A stretch of DNA of 64,000 nt, from contig CAKZWQ010000016.1 of the NCBI GenBank assembly GCA_937921935.1, positions 57,399 through 121,398 on the forward strand, in the 5' to 3' direction. Positions 16,752 to 24,725 of this stretch are shown here, piece by piece (within the stretch, counting starts at the first letter, position 1; the number at the start of each line of letters is the position of its first letter). Under the pieces are notes generated by a model. That model saw only the letters and a list, made by a program, of their open reading frames with translations. It had not been told where the DNA came from and did not search any database. Source of the stretch: an uncultured Gammaproteobacteria bacterium. Its GTDB lineage: Bacteria; Pseudomonadota; Gammaproteobacteria; Steroidobacterales; GCA-2729495. The position numbers were made by a program, and so were the translations under genes.

Positions 16752-17690
16752 ATGTCCGTCCTTATCTGCGGCTCAATGGCCTACGACAACATCATGGTCT
16801 TTGAGGGCCGCTTTCAGGATCAGATCCTGCCGGATCAGATTCATATTCTGAATGTCGCTTTCCTGGTGCCGGAAGTGCGCCAGGAGTTCGGTGGCTGCGC
16901 CGGCAATGTTGCCTACAACCTCAAGCTGCTCGGCGAGGAGCCCCTGATCATGGCGACGGTAGGGCGAGACTTTGACGCCTATCGAGCCTGGCTGGAGCGA
17001 CAGAGTGTCCAGAGTCGCTTCGTGCAGCAATTCGATGATTGCCTGACGGCCCAGGCCTATATCACAACGGATCTGGACGACAACCAGCTCACGGCTTTTC
17101 ATCCCGGCGCCATGGATAACTCGCACCTGAACCAGGTGCCTGCGGATGCCGGTATTCAGCTGGGCATGATTTCCCCGGACGGGCGTCAGGGCATGATCGA
17201 TCATGCCGCCCAGTTCGCGGCAGCCGGCATCCCGTTTATTTTTGATCCCGGGCAGGGGTTGCCTATGTTCGACGGTGACGAGCTGCGCCGCTTCGTCGAT
17301 CAGGCTACCTGGATTGCAGTTAACGACTATGAAGGTCAGATGCTGCGGGAACGCACCGGGCTGAGTTTTGCCCAAATGGCCGCCGAGGTAGACGCTCTCA
17401 TTGTGACCCGGGGCGGGGAAGGCTCGGCTATTTATACGGGTGAAGATTGCCTGGAGATTCCGGCTGTGGAACCCGCGCGCCTGAGTGATCCCACGGGCTG
17501 TGGTGATGCTTACCGCGCCGGCTTGCTGTTTGGTCTGGGCCAGGACTGGTCCTGGGCTGATACCGGCAGGCTGGCAGCCCTGATGGGCGCACGCAAGATT
17601 GAACACAAAGGGACGCAGAATCATCAGTTCACCCGGAAAACGCTTGCCCGGGAATTTGAGCAAGCCTTCGGTTATGCCATTGACCTGTAG
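16752..17690 (+). CDS. PfkB-family carbohydrate/adenosine kinase
   Basis: The 312-residue product is a ribokinase-fold sugar or nucleoside kinase. The N-terminal GGCAGNVAYNLKLLGE (about residues 47-62) and the C-terminal signature DPTGCGDAYRAGLLFG (about 249-264), with the catalytic Asp in GCGD, are clear. An adenosine-kinase-like substrate is plausible but the sequence does not settle it. It starts 10 bases after gcvPB, and its last 17 bases overlap the start of the next gene, which couples glycine cleavage, this kinase and the HtrA-like protease in one transcript. Confidence 0.88.
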   Translation: MSVLICGSMAYDNIMVFEGRFQDQILPDQIHILNVAFLVPEVRQEFGGCAGNVAYNLKLLGEEPLIMATVGRDFDAYRAWLERQSVQSRFVQQFDDCLTAQAYITTDLDDNQLTAFHPGAMDNSHLNQVPADAGIQLGMISPDGRQGMIDHAAQFAAAGIPFIFDPGQGLPMFDGDELRRFVDQATWIAVNDYEGQMLRERTGLSFAQMAAEVDALIVTRGGEGSAIYTGEDCLEIPAVEPARLSDPTGCGDAYRAGLLFGLGQDWSWADTGRLAALMGARKIEHKGTQNHQFTRKTLAREFEQAFGYAIDL

Positions 17691-20481
17691 ACTCGCGCTG
17701 AGCTGCAGTTTTCTGCTGTGTGGCTGGCCCCTGGCCGGCACAGCTCAGTCCGATGCCGGTGAATGGCGAAATACGCTGGAGCGTATCTCCACTGCCGTTG
17801 TTTCAATCAAGGTAGACAGCACGCGGGCCTTTGACACCGAGTGGAACCAATCAGGGCAGGCTACCGGTTTCGTCGTGGATGCCGAGCGTGGGCTTATCCT
17901 GACGAACCGTCATGTGGTGACCTCGGGGCCGGTGCGCGCCGAAGCGCTGTTCAACAATCAGGAAGAAGTGGAGTTGACACCGGTCTATCGGGACCCGGTG
18001 CACGACTTTGGGTTTTTCCGCTACGACCCTGCCGAGCTGCGTTACATCGAGCCGGCCGAACTGGAGCTGGATCCCAAAGGTGCCCAGGTCGGTCGGGAGA
18101 TCCGGGTGGTCGGTAACGATGCGGGCGAACAGCTGGCCATTCTTTCCGGCACCATTGCGCGGCTGCGGCGTCAGGCTCCCGACTATGGTTCGGGCAAGTA
18201 CAACGACTTCAATACCTTCTATTTGCAGGCTGCGTCGGGCACCTCTGGCGGTTCCTCGGGTTCGCCCGTTATCGACATCCGTGGCCGGGCCGTGGCGCTG
18301 AATGCCGGCGGAGCGGCGAAGGCGGCCTCCAGCTTCTTTCTGCCCCTGCAACGCGTTCAGCGCAGCCTGGAGTTGCTGCAGCAGGGACAGCCTGTGGCTC
18401 GCGGGACCCTGACTACCGTATTTGTGCACAAAGCCTTCGACGAGCTGGGCCGGCTCGGGCTCACCGAGTCACTGGAAGCCGAGGTGCGGCGCAAGACGCC
18501 CGGCCAGACCGGCATGCTCGTCGTCGACCAGGTGATTGCGGGCAGTTCTGCCGAAGGTCAGCTTGAGGTGGGTGACATCCTGGTACGCATGAACGACATG
18601 CTGGTCACAGACTTCGTGCCTTTGGCTGAAATCCTGGATCAGCGGGTCGGCGAGATTGTCAGCGTTCAGCTGCAGCGCGCCGGCGAGCCCGTTAGTGCCA
18701 TGTTGCAGGTAACGGACCTGTATGCCGTGACACCCGATGAGTTTTTGCAGTTCGGCGATGCCGTGGTCCATAACCTGTCCTACCAGCAGGCCAGGAATCT
18801 CAACCGTCCTATCGAAGGTGTTTACGTCGCGAACCCCGGCTATGTATTCGGCGCAGCCGCCGTGCCGCGTGGGAGCGTGATTGTCGCCCTGGATGACGCC
18901 CCCATCGGCAATCTTGATGATCTGCAGGCGGGGCTCGCGGAGCTGGCAGACGGAGAGCGCGCCTCGGTCCGGTTTTTTAGCTTTGAAGATCCGTCGGCCA
19001 GCAAGTTGCGGGTCATGCGTATGGATCGGCGCTGGTTTCCGGCGCAACGATGCCACCGCGACGATGCCACGGGCCTTTGGCCTTGCGACGAGGTGGAGGC
19101 GGGTCCGCCGCCGCAGCCGGCGACGGTTGGCTCGGCGCGATTCTTCCGCAACAAGGACCCACGGGTGCGTGCGGTTGAACGCAGCCTGGTACTGGTGAAC
19201 TTTGATATGCCCTATACCGTATCGGGTGTCTCCGAGCGGCACTATTACGGTACCGGCGTCGTGCTGGATGCCGAACGCGGCTTTGTGGTTGTCGATCGCA
19301 ATACGGTGCCCGAGGCCATGGGTGATGTGTCTCTCACTTTTGGCGGCGAACTGGAAATCCCGGCGCGTGTCGCCTATGTGCATCCCACCCACAACCTGAG
19401 TCTGCTGCAATACGATCCGGCGCTGGTGGGCGATACGCCCGTGGCTTCAGTTCGTCTGGATACGCGGCTGCCTGCACCGGGCGAAGAGCTCTGGGTGGTG
19501 GGTCTGCGGGGCGACAACAAACTGGTTTACCAGGCGACGGAAGTGGCATCTGTTGATCCGATCCTTTTGCCCCTGTCGCGCACCATGCGTTTTCGCGAAA
19601 CCAATCTGGAAACCCTGTCCCTGGTCAATGGTCCGACGGATGTGGATGGCGTGATCGTGGACCGCAAGGGTCGGGTGGTTTCCCTGTGGTCGAGTTTCGC
19701 TTACCAGGGCGGCGGTGAGCTGAACCAGGAAAACAAGGGCGTGCCTTCTGAAGTGGTGGCCGAGTTGCTGGAACTGGGGCGGTCAGAGCGGGGTCTTTAT
19801 TCCCTCGAGGTTGAATGGCGCCAGATGCCCCTGTCGGCAGCCCGCAAATTCGGTATGGGTGACGTCAATATCCGACGCCTTGCTGATCACGATCCCCAGC
19901 GTCGCCAGGCGCTGGCTGTGGTGCGCACCGTCGCCGGCGCACCGGCGGATGAGCTGCTGGAACCGGGTGATATTTTGCTGAGTATCGACGGCACGCCGAT
20001 CACCCGGTTCGTCGAGGTAGAGCGGGCCGCGCAGAAGCCCGAGGTCATGCTGGAAATATTGCGCAACGGCACCGTGACCAATCTGGCGGTGCGTACCCAG
20101 TTGCTCGATGGTCTGGGTGTGCGTCGGGCTGTGCTCTGGGCCGGCGCGCTGTTGCAGGCACCCTACCGGGATATGGCGGCCCAGCGAGGTGTGGAACCTT
20201 ATGGGGTTTATGTTGCCTACTTTGCCTACGGGTCGCCGGCATCTCGCTTTGGGCTGTTTGCCGGTCGGCGTATTGTGGCAGTGGATGGCGAGCCGGTGCA
20301 GAACCTGGACGGTTTTCTGGAACTGGTCGGTCAGCGCCAGGACCGCGAAGCTGTCAGGCTGACGACGGTGACATGGAATGAGGCTGTCGACGTATTAACT
20401 CTGAAACTCGATCAGACTTATTGGCCGGCCTACGAGATTCGCTATCAGGACGGCGAATGGAATCGTATCGCGGTGCCCTGA
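17674..20481 (+). CDS. Tandem HtrA protease, Nma111/Ynm3-like (active N half, inactive C half)
   Basis: The 935-residue product starts with a signal peptide (about 1-25), so it acts in the envelope. A chymotrypsin-like domain follows with a complete triad: H80 in LTNRHVV, D111 in DPVHDFGF and S195 in GGSSGSP. After a PDZ domain (about 275-345) and a second PDZ-like part (about 380-450) comes a second protease-like domain that has lost all three residues (VVDRNTVP, HPTHNLSL, LVNGPTDVDG), then two more PDZ-like parts. This order, and phrases such as YRDPVHDFGF and IRVVGNDAGE, match the fungal Nma111/Ynm3 proteases as I remember them. DegP and DegQ have only one protease domain. The start at 17674 overlaps the kinase gene by 17 bases; the frame is open to 17599. 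Confidence 0.88.
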   Translation: MPLTCRLALSCSFLLCGWPLAGTAQSDAGEWRNTLERISTAVVSIKVDSTRAFDTEWNQSGQATGFVVDAERGLILTNRHVVTSGPVRAEALFNNQEEVELTPVYRDPVHDFGFFRYDPAELRYIEPAELELDPKGAQVGREIRVVGNDAGEQLAILSGTIARLRRQAPDYGSGKYNDFNTFYLQAASGTSGGSSGSPVIDIRGRAVALNAGGAAKAASSFFLPLQRVQRSLELLQQGQPVARGTLTTVFVHKAFDELGRLGLTESLEAEVRRKTPGQTGMLVVDQVIAGSSAEGQLEVGDILVRMNDMLVTDFVPLAEILDQRVGEIVSVQLQRAGEPVSAMLQVTDLYAVTPDEFLQFGDAVVHNLSYQQARNLNRPIEGVYVANPGYVFGAAAVPRGSVIVALDDAPIGNLDDLQAGLAELADGERASVRFFSFEDPSASKLRVMRMDRRWFPAQRCHRDDATGLWPCDEVEAGPPPQPATVGSARFFRNKDPRVRAVERSLVLVNFDMPYTVSGVSERHYYGTGVVLDAERGFVVVDRNTVPEAMGDVSLTFGGELEIPARVAYVHPTHNLSLLQYDPALVGDTPVASVRLDTRLPAPGEELWVVGLRGDNKLVYQATEVASVDPILLPLSRTMRFRETNLETLSLVNGPTDVDGVIVDRKGRVVSLWSSFAYQGGGELNQENKGVPSEVVAELLELGRSERGLYSLEVEWRQMPLSAARKFGMGDVNIRRLADHDPQRRQALAVVRTVAGAPADELLEPGDILLSIDGTPITRFVEVERAAQKPEVMLEILRNGTVTNLAVRTQLLDGLGVRRAVLWAGALLQAPYRDMAAQRGVEPYGVYVAYFAYGSPASRFGLFAGRRIVAVDGEPVQNLDGFLELVGQRQDREAVRLTTVTWNEAVDVLTLKLDQTYWPAYEIRYQDGEWNRIAVP

Positions 20482-21404
20482 GGAGCCTGGCCGTCTGTCT
20501 GGCCCTGGCACCCGTCGCGAGTCTCGCGGCCGATCTTTATCGTTACCAGGATGAGTCGGGGCAGTGGGTCTTCACCGACCGCAAGCCCGATGCCGGCCAG
20601 GACTACGAACAATCAGCCCGCGCGCGCGTCGGGCGCACCATGCCCGGGGTAGTCGTACGCCGCGAAGATGCGCCAGGCATGGCGCGAATCGTCGCCGAGA
20701 ACGAATGTCGTTGCCCCATGCAGGTTGCGGTGTGGCTGACAGCCGGCGACAACGTCACCACGGGAAGCGATGCCAGCGGCGCAACTGCGGTGCTGGCCGC
20801 GGGCGAGTCCCGGACCGTGCTTGAATTGCGCCCTGAGCAGACCGGGTCTGACTGGTCATTTGTCTACGAGCACGGTTTTATTGCCGGCGATCCGGATGCC
20901 GCGCACGCACCCCGGCAGCCCTATCTGCCGCCTTTCGCCCCGGCTTCCGCCTACGCCGTGACCCAGGCATTTCCGGACCGGGTCACGCATGACACAGCGG
21001 ACAGTCGACATGCTGTGGATATTGGCATGCCTGAGGGGGCCGGTGTTTACGCCGCGCGGGGCGGGGTCGTGGTGGCTGTGGCTTATGCCAATTTTGTCGG
21101 CGGCACGAATCGGGAAAGCTTTGTGCGGCGGGCCAACCAGGTGCGGATTCTGCACGAGGACGGCACTTTCGCGGTCTACGCCCACCTGGCCTGGGATTCC
21201 ATCCGTGTTCGGCCGGGACAGCGGATTGTGCGCGGGGAAAAAATTGCCGCTTCGGGCAATACCGGGTTTAGTACCGGGCCGCACCTGCATTTCGCCGTCC
21301 TGCGCAATGCCGGCCTGCAAAGCGAGTCTGTCCCCGTCGAATTCAGCAACGGGCGCGGCGGCACCCAGCCGGTCCGGTCAGGCGCCGAACTGGTCAATCC
21401 CTGA
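20457..21404 (+). CDS. Secreted M23 (LytM-type) metallopeptidase with DUF4124 N-terminus
   Basis: The 315-residue product has a signal peptide (about 1-24) and then the short DUF4124 motif LYRYQDESGQWVFTD. An extracytoplasmic beta domain precedes a C-terminal peptidase M23 domain (about 185-290). The zinc ligands are visible: His and Asp in HAVDIGMPEG and the second His pair in GPHLHFAV, with YAHL in between. The family cuts peptide cross-links in peptidoglycan. The start codon lies 25 bases inside the end of the HtrA-like gene, so translation is coupled. It closes the run that begins with gcvT; the following gene is on the other strand. Confidence 0.9.
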   Translation: MESYRGALRSLAVCLALAPVASLAADLYRYQDESGQWVFTDRKPDAGQDYEQSARARVGRTMPGVVVRREDAPGMARIVAENECRCPMQVAVWLTAGDNVTTGSDASGATAVLAAGESRTVLELRPEQTGSDWSFVYEHGFIAGDPDAAHAPRQPYLPPFAPASAYAVTQAFPDRVTHDTADSRHAVDIGMPEGAGVYAARGGVVVAVAYANFVGGTNRESFVRRANQVRILHEDGTFAVYAHLAWDSIRVRPGQRIVRGEKIAASGNTGFSTGPHLHFAVLRNAGLQSESVPVEFSNGRGGTQPVRSGAELVNP

Positions 21405-21416
21405 GGCTGTTTAGCG

Positions 21417-22175
21417 CTAGTTTTTGTCGGCAGTCAGGGCGGCGAAGAATCCACCCCAGTCTGCAACGGGCTCGCCGTCTTCCCGGATGATCTCCAGGGT
21501 CTTATTGCGCGCGGCCGGTTCGGCAATGGCGGCCACGCAAACCTTGGCGACATCTGCCCGCGGAATCACGGCTGAATCCAGCCGCGGATCACCCTGGATG
21601 CCGACGACCTTGCCGCCGTCAGCCGGTTCATTCACCAGGCCACCGGGGCGCACTATGGTGTAAGGCACGCCGCTGTCGCGTACGGCCTGTTCTCCCCTGG
21701 CTTTCCAGATCAGTACGTTGCTGAACATCTTATTCAGCGGATGGTCTTCGTGCGTTACGCCCATGGAGGACAACAGCACAATCTGCTGCACATCGGCTGC
21801 TGCCGATGCTTCGGCAAGGTTCTTAACGCCCTGGTAATCCACTGCCTCCGGGCTGGCCTTGCCGCCGCCCGCACCCACGGCGGAGATCACCATCTGCACG
21901 TTCTCCAGGGCTGGCGGGATGGTGCTCGGGTCAGTCAGATCACCCGTGACCAGGGCGACATCAGGGCCGAGCACTTCACGAGCCTTTTCAGCATCCCGCA
22001 CGAAGGCTCGCACCTGGTAGCCCTGAGTAATCAGCTCCGGCACGATCAGTTTGCCCGTCCGTCCCGTTGCACCGACGACCAGTACGGTCTCCGCCGATTG
22101 ATGGGCGCCTGCCCACGCGACGGTGCAGCACAATCCGGCTATCAGGGCAGGCAGAAATCGGCGGCTGCGCTTCAT
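21417..22175 (-). CDS. NmrA-like NAD(P)-binding protein with signal peptide
   Basis: The 252-residue product has an atypical short-chain dehydrogenase fold: VLVVGATGRTGKLIVPEL near residues 31-48 is the dinucleotide-binding loop, with VRDAEKAREVLG and LVTGDLTDPSTI following. The start is preceded by GGAG and opens with a basic, hydrophobic signal sequence (MKRSRRFLPALIAGLCC... to about 26). Exported NAD(P)-binding proteins are unusual because the cofactor is scarce in the periplasm, so it may be membrane-tethered, or the leader may not be cut. It belongs to the NmrA/Ycf39-like group; the substrate is unknown. The gene is separate from DUF423 by 47 bases on the same strand. Confidence 0.8.
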   Translation of the reverse strand: MKRSRRFLPALIAGLCCTVAWAGAHQSAETVLVVGATGRTGKLIVPELITQGYQVRAFVRDAEKAREVLGPDVALVTGDLTDPSTIPPALENVQMVISAVGAGGGKASPEAVDYQGVKNLAEASAAADVQQIVLLSSMGVTHEDHPLNKMFSNVLIWKARGEQAVRDSGVPYTIVRPGGLVNEPADGGKVVGIQGDPRLDSAVIPRADVAKVCVAAIAEPAARNKTLEIIREDGEPVADWGGFFAALTADKN

Positions 22176-22222
22176 GGTTATCTCCAGCAAGTGATGAGCG
22201 GCGGTCAGGATACCAAGGTCTG

Positions 22223-22609
22223 TCAGCGGCGGGCACTCAGCGCGGCACCGGCAACCAGTAGCCAGGACAGCATGAACAGGGTCCCGCCGGTGGGCACGAT
22301 TTCACCCACGGACTCCGGCGCCCCCAGAACCTGGGCATAGATGAGGCCAGAAAAAATCAGTATCCCGCCCAGCATGGCCAGGCCGGCGAGTTTGAGCCAC
22401 CAGGACATCCCCAGGCGGTCGGCGAGCAGGCCGACAAAGACCAGCCCCAGGGCGTGATAGAACTGCATGTCCACGGCCCAGCCCCAGGATTCCCGCTGGT
22501 CCGGGCCGATAGTCTCGGCCAGACCGTGGAAACCGTAGGCGCTCAGGGCGCCAGCGGCTGTCAGCAGGACACAGCCAATAACGATGAAGGTGCGAGCTAG
22601 CGTAGCCAT
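22223..22609 (-). CDS. DUF423 family small membrane protein
   Basis: The 128-residue product has four hydrophobic helices. The family pattern is visible: ALSAYGFHGL near 23-32 and the FYHALGLVFVGLLADR region near 53-68, with the conserved histidine. DUF423 proteins are found widely in bacteria; their function is not known. I chose the ATG at 22609 since the longer open frame (to 22819) runs back over the divergent aldo/keto reductase gene. The 67-base gap to that gene holds both promoters. Confidence 0.88.
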   Translation of the reverse strand: MATLARTFIVIGCVLLTAAGALSAYGFHGLAETIGPDQRESWGWAVDMQFYHALGLVFVGLLADRLGMSWWLKLAGLAMLGGILIFSGLIYAQVLGAPESVGEIVPTGGTLFMLSWLLVAGAALSARR

Positions 22610-22676
22610 GCCTGAATTCCGTGGTAAGCCGTTGACGGATGCTATTCTAGGCCCTGGTTCGCAAGGGGGACCAAGC

Positions 22677-23660
22677 ATGGAAAAGAGAGAACTGGGGAAC
22701 ACCGGTATCCGTGTCTCTGCCCTGGGCTTCGGCTGCATGGGGCTGGTCGGCTGGTATGGCGAGCGCGATGATGAAGCGGCCCGGGCCACATTGCATCGCG
22801 CCCTGGACCTGGGTATCAACCACCTGGATACCGCGGCCGTTTATCAGGACGGCGAGAACGAGTCTTTTGTCGGTGACTGTATTCGCGAACGTCGCGACGA
22901 GGTCTTTCTGGCTACCAAGTGTGGCTTGAATCGGGGTGCCGACGGCAAGGTCGGCGCCGATAACCGGCCGCAAACCATCCGCAGCTCCTGCGATGCAAGC
23001 TTGGTCCGGCTTGGCGTAGAACACATCGACCTGTTTTACCTGCACCGCATCGACCCTGGCGTGCCCCTGGAGGATTCCATGGGTACCCTGGCTGACTTGG
23101 TGGCGGCCGGCAAGATTGGCTTCGTCGGACTGTCGGAAGCCAGTGCCGAGACCCTGCGCAAGGCCCATGCCATTTATCCGGTTGCGGCCCTGCAAAGCGA
23201 GTTATCCCTGTGGACCCGCACCACCGCGCGCCCGGCCCTGGATGCCTGCCGGGAACTGGGGGTGGGCTTTGTGGCTTACAGCCCCCTGGGTCGGGGGTTT
23301 CTGACGGGCGCCATTCGCAGCATTGATGATTTGCCGGCCGACGATACCCGGCGTCTTTTCCCCCGCTTCGGCGAAGATAATCTGGCCCATAACCAGCCCC
23401 TGGCTGAACGTGCCGCGGCCTTGGCGGCGCGCTTCGATTGCACGCCGGCACAGCTTGCCCTGGCCTGGGTTATGGCTCAGTGGCGGGGCGTGTTGCCGAT
23501 ACCGGGCATGAAAACCCTGGCCCATCTGATGGATAACGTTGGTGCGCTGGAACTGGATTTATCGAGCTGCGATCTGGACTTCGTCGCCCGGTCCTTACCG
23601 GAGGACGAAGTGTTTGGCGAGCGCTATCCCGACGGCATGCTGCAGGCCGTGAATGTGTAA
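22677..23660 (+). CDS. Aldo/keto reductase
   Basis: The 327-residue product is a cytosolic NADPH-dependent reductase of the TIM-barrel AKR family. The tetrad is visible: Asp and Tyr in NHLDTAAVYQDGENE, Lys in FLATKCG, and His in LFYLHRID. AYSPLGRGFLTG near 201-212 and QLALAWVMAQ near 262-271 are typical of the AKR13/YhdN-like branch that reduces aldehydes. GGGGGACC upstream supports the ATG at 22677. Its stop overlaps the start of the following lipoprotein gene by eight bases. The physiological substrate cannot be told. Confidence 0.93.
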   Translation: MEKRELGNTGIRVSALGFGCMGLVGWYGERDDEAARATLHRALDLGINHLDTAAVYQDGENESFVGDCIRERRDEVFLATKCGLNRGADGKVGADNRPQTIRSSCDASLVRLGVEHIDLFYLHRIDPGVPLEDSMGTLADLVAAGKIGFVGLSEASAETLRKAHAIYPVAALQSELSLWTRTTARPALDACRELGVGFVAYSPLGRGFLTGAIRSIDDLPADDTRRLFPRFGEDNLAHNQPLAERAAALAARFDCTPAQLALAWVMAQWRGVLPIPGMKTLAHLMDNVGALELDLSSCDLDFVARSLPEDEVFGERYPDGMLQAVNV

Positions 23661-24141
23661 GGCGTCCCGGACCAGCCTGCTGTTGCTGGTCTTGCTTGCT
23701 GCCGGCTGCAGCCTGCCGCAGGAACCGAGCGAGATGCCGGACATCCGCATTGCCGCGGTGCGGCCGGAAAGTATCGGCCTGAATCGCCAGGTCTTTCAGC
23801 TTGACCTGGCGCTCACCAATCCCAATCCGGCTGCCATCAAGGTCTCCTCCGGGCGCGTGCGTCTGGATCTGCAGGATATGTCCGTGGGCACGGCGGAGCT
23901 GGTTGAAGGCTTTTCTATTGCCGCCGGGCAGGAAGGGCTTGCGCGGCTGCGTGTTGTTACCGATCTGATGGGGGAGGCGCCCCGCCTGCTGTCGGCCCTG
24001 ATGGCTAGCGAGGGCACCCTGAAATACCGGGTGAGCGGGTACCTGGATTTTATTGGCTTCGGGCTGGGACGAGTTCCAGTGGATGAACGTGGCAGCTTCG
24101 GCCTGCGGCCACCTGCACCGGCCTCGTCTGAAGTCCTGTAG
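23653..24141 (+). CDS. LEA type 2 / WHy-domain lipoprotein
   Basis: The 162-residue product has a lipoprotein signal ending in LLAAGC (Cys at about 19). One LEA-2/WHy beta-sandwich domain follows: FQLDLALTNPNPAAIKV near 48-64 is the characteristic N-P-N-P stretch. Small lipoproteins of this kind are common in proteobacteria and are thought to help with desiccation or envelope stress. The residue after the Cys is Ser, so outer-membrane sorting is likely. It overlaps the aldo/keto reductase gene by eight bases and is followed 31 bases later by an unknown gene with a perfect ribosome-binding site. Confidence 0.85.
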   Translation: MCKASRTSLLLLVLLAAGCSLPQEPSEMPDIRIAAVRPESIGLNRQVFQLDLALTNPNPAAIKVSSGRVRLDLQDMSVGTAELVEGFSIAAGQEGLARLRVVTDLMGEAPRLLSALMASEGTLKYRVSGYLDFIGFGLGRVPVDERGSFGLRPPAPASSEVL

Positions 24142-24172
24142 GCTTGGACTAACAACAAGAAAGGAGGTTGTC

Positions 24173-24721
24173 ATGACTACCTTACAAGAAAGAATTGCCG
24201 GAGAACGTCGGCGCCTGAAATCAGTCCGCCAGAGATTGTCGGCAGCTCTGGAGAAAACCGGTGCAGATGACCGCGCCCAGTTCTACACCGCCGTCGGGGA
24301 TTACATGGAAGCCGCCATGGAGCGCCTGCATGCGCAGGACGTGAAAATGGGCAACATGATTCGCGAAAAGGTTGAACGGGTAGACGAATCTGTTGAAAAG
24401 GCCTTGGCCGAACTCGATGAGCGCCTGGAAGGTAATCAGCAGCGACTGCAACGCATGCTAAGCGCGCGGGATGAATTGCGCACCAAAGGCGCTGCGGCTA
24501 TCGCGGAGTTCGAAGCGGCCGCCAAAGATTTCACCGATTTCATTGTCCAGAACATGGGCCACCACGGTGCCACAACAGATCTGGCCGGGCGCCTGTTCAA
24601 GTCGGACGATTGGGAGTTCATGGCGGGTATTTCGGCCGATGATGAAGCTCGTGAGAAGGCGCTTTATGCGCAAGTCGATGAAGCCACGCCCGCAGACTTG
24701 GAGCCGCCTGCCAGTCAGTAG
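24173..24721 (+). CDS. Unrecognised helical protein
   Basis: I do not recognise this 182-residue product. It is strongly charged, with no signal peptide or membrane segment. It appears to be a single long helical bundle or coiled coil: residues 1-70 run ERIAGERRRLKSVRQRLSAA onward, and 70-125 are also heptad-like. A compact C-terminal part (about 125-182) contains MGHHGATTDLAGRLF and DDWEFMAG. The ribosome-binding site AGGAGG is perfect, seven bases before the ATG, which suggests strong expression. A soluble cytoplasmic structural or stress protein is a guess from shape. The frame is open upstream to 24053 but overlaps the lipoprotein gene. Confidence 0.75.
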   Translation: MTTLQERIAGERRRLKSVRQRLSAALEKTGADDRAQFYTAVGDYMEAAMERLHAQDVKMGNMIREKVERVDESVEKALAELDERLEGNQQRLQRMLSARDELRTKGAAAIAEFEAAAKDFTDFIVQNMGHHGATTDLAGRLFKSDDWEFMAGISADDEAREKALYAQVDEATPADLEPPASQ

Positions 24722-24725
24722 GTCG

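Noticed and set aside
16773..17741. 322-codon minus-strand frame opposite the PfkB kinase
   Set aside because: The plus strand has the full kinase signature; the opposite frame is unstructured His/Gln-rich sequence.
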